Positions 63,826-64,000 of a DNA stretch of 64,000 nucleotides are shown piece after piece. Positions within the stretch are counted from its first letter, which is position 1; each line of letters opens with the position of its first letter. Made by a program: the position numbers and the translations under genes. The notes under the pieces are model-generated. The model saw only the letters and a program-made list of their open reading frames with translations. It was not told the DNA's origin and did no database searches. The DNA is taken from the NCBI GenBank assembly GCA_016716385.1, contig JADJWL010000004.1, positions 62,001 to 126,000 of the forward strand, given 5' to 3'. Source of the stretch: Bryobacterales bacterium. GTDB taxonomy: Bacteria > Acidobacteriota > Terriglobia > Bryobacterales > Bryobacteraceae.

Positions 63826-63855
63826 CCGCTGCCTTCATGGAAGGAGTGGGGTTTT
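63824..63855 (+). terminator. Intrinsic-terminator-like hairpin
   Basis: CCCCGCTGCCTTC (63824-63836), loop ATG, GAAGGAGTGGGG (63840-63851) form a stem of twelve pairs with one G-T wobble and one bulged G, followed by TTTT (63852-63855). It could end the FecR transcript. It could also act as an attenuator for the next gene, since a competing hairpin precedes it. Confidence 0.6.
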
Positions 63856-63897
63856 CATGTTTCTGGGGCTGGCGACGCCGGAACACAGGAGGAATCC

Positions 63898-64000
63898 GTG
63901 AATCCCTGGCTCGATACCCCCGACGTGCCGCCGTTCTCCGGTCCGGCGGGTGAACTTGTCTCAGTCACCGTCAGTGCCGATCCGTGGGATCTGGAAGCGC
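63898..64000 (+). CDS. Start of an unidentified gene (truncated by window)
   Basis: GTG 63898 has AGGAGG six bases upstream and opens a frame that runs to the window end (34 codons). It begins MNPWLDTPDVPPFSGPAGEL with no signal peptide or transmembrane start visible. The codon use matches the neighbours. Too little is present to name a family. Confidence 0.6.
   Translation, partial: MNPWLDTPDVPPFSGPAGELVSVTVSADPWDLEA

Noticed and set aside
63795..63860. c-di-GMP (GEMM) or other known riboswitch
   Set aside because: The conserved GEMM blocks are absent; only generic hairpins are seen.

Overview
The window looks like a chromosomal segment of a high-GC, didermal acidobacterium of the Bryobacterales/Solibacter type. 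Four things point there. The beta-propeller protein at 60796-62679 ends in the Solibacter-type C-terminal domain I recognise as TIGR03437. There is a large Oar-like TonB-dependent receptor with a carboxypeptidase-regulatory N-terminus. There is a DUF1501 / DUF1549-DUF1553 (planctomycete-type cytochrome) pair. Many proteins carry Tat or Sec signals. I see no phage, IS, integrase, CRISPR, rRNA or tRNA. Nearly all space is coding, with frequent 4-base stop/start overlaps. Lineage is inferred from gene content only.

Layout. 1-2.8 kb: three exported PIG-L-type deacetylase paralogues, two lacking the zinc-binding signature. 2.9-9.4 kb: a PAS/Cys-His protein, an MFS transporter, a renal-type dipeptidase, an ABC-F ATPase coupled to a sialidase-like propeller. 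9.4-10.2 kb: a PIN toxin/antitoxin pair. 10.2-13.9 kb: alaS overlapping a YpdA-type (bacillithiol disulfide) reductase. 13.9-20.2 kb: a serine hydrolase, DUF362 protein, TrmB regulator, small ORF, ornithine aminotransferase (rocD) and a PhoX-like phosphatase. 20.3-27.5 kb: a putative cell-envelope/exopolysaccharide locus, with a secreted DUF11-like protein and a TPR/YaiO-type outer-membrane barrel facing a three-gene operon of degenerate response regulator, HEAT-repeat membrane protein and processive GT2 glycosyltransferase. 27.5-37.0 kb: DUF1501, PSD1 cytochrome, TonB receptor and sulfatase, a likely polymer-degradation block.

37.0-53.3 kb is a textbook division and cell wall (dcw) cluster in the order mraZ, rsmH, ftsL, ftsI, murE, murF, mraY, murD, ftsW, murG, murC, ftsQ, ftsA, ftsZ. 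A promoter and three 11-bp-spaced GGGT repeats precede mraZ. MurE has the DNPR motif of meso-diaminopimelate enzymes. murG carries a one-base frameshift at a CCCC run, most likely a sequence error because the gene is essential. ddl and murB are absent from the cluster.

53.3-64 kb: a DCC-family thiol protein and glutamate dehydrogenase, a secreted glycosidase-like protein coupled to an alpha/beta-hydrolase-like protein, a Tat-exported mannonate-dehydratase-like protein with a decayed 22-codon tail of a paralogue beside it, guaB, the TIGR03437 propeller protein, a FecR-domain protein with a 14-proline run, and the start of a further gene preceded by two mutually exclusive hairpins.

The most unusual parts are the YaiO / Glu-receiver / HEAT / GT2 locus, the PIG-L trio with lost metal ligands, the sugar-acid-like exported enzymes with a vestigial gene tail, the split DUF1553 domain, the mraZ operator spacing and the hairpin pair near the right end.
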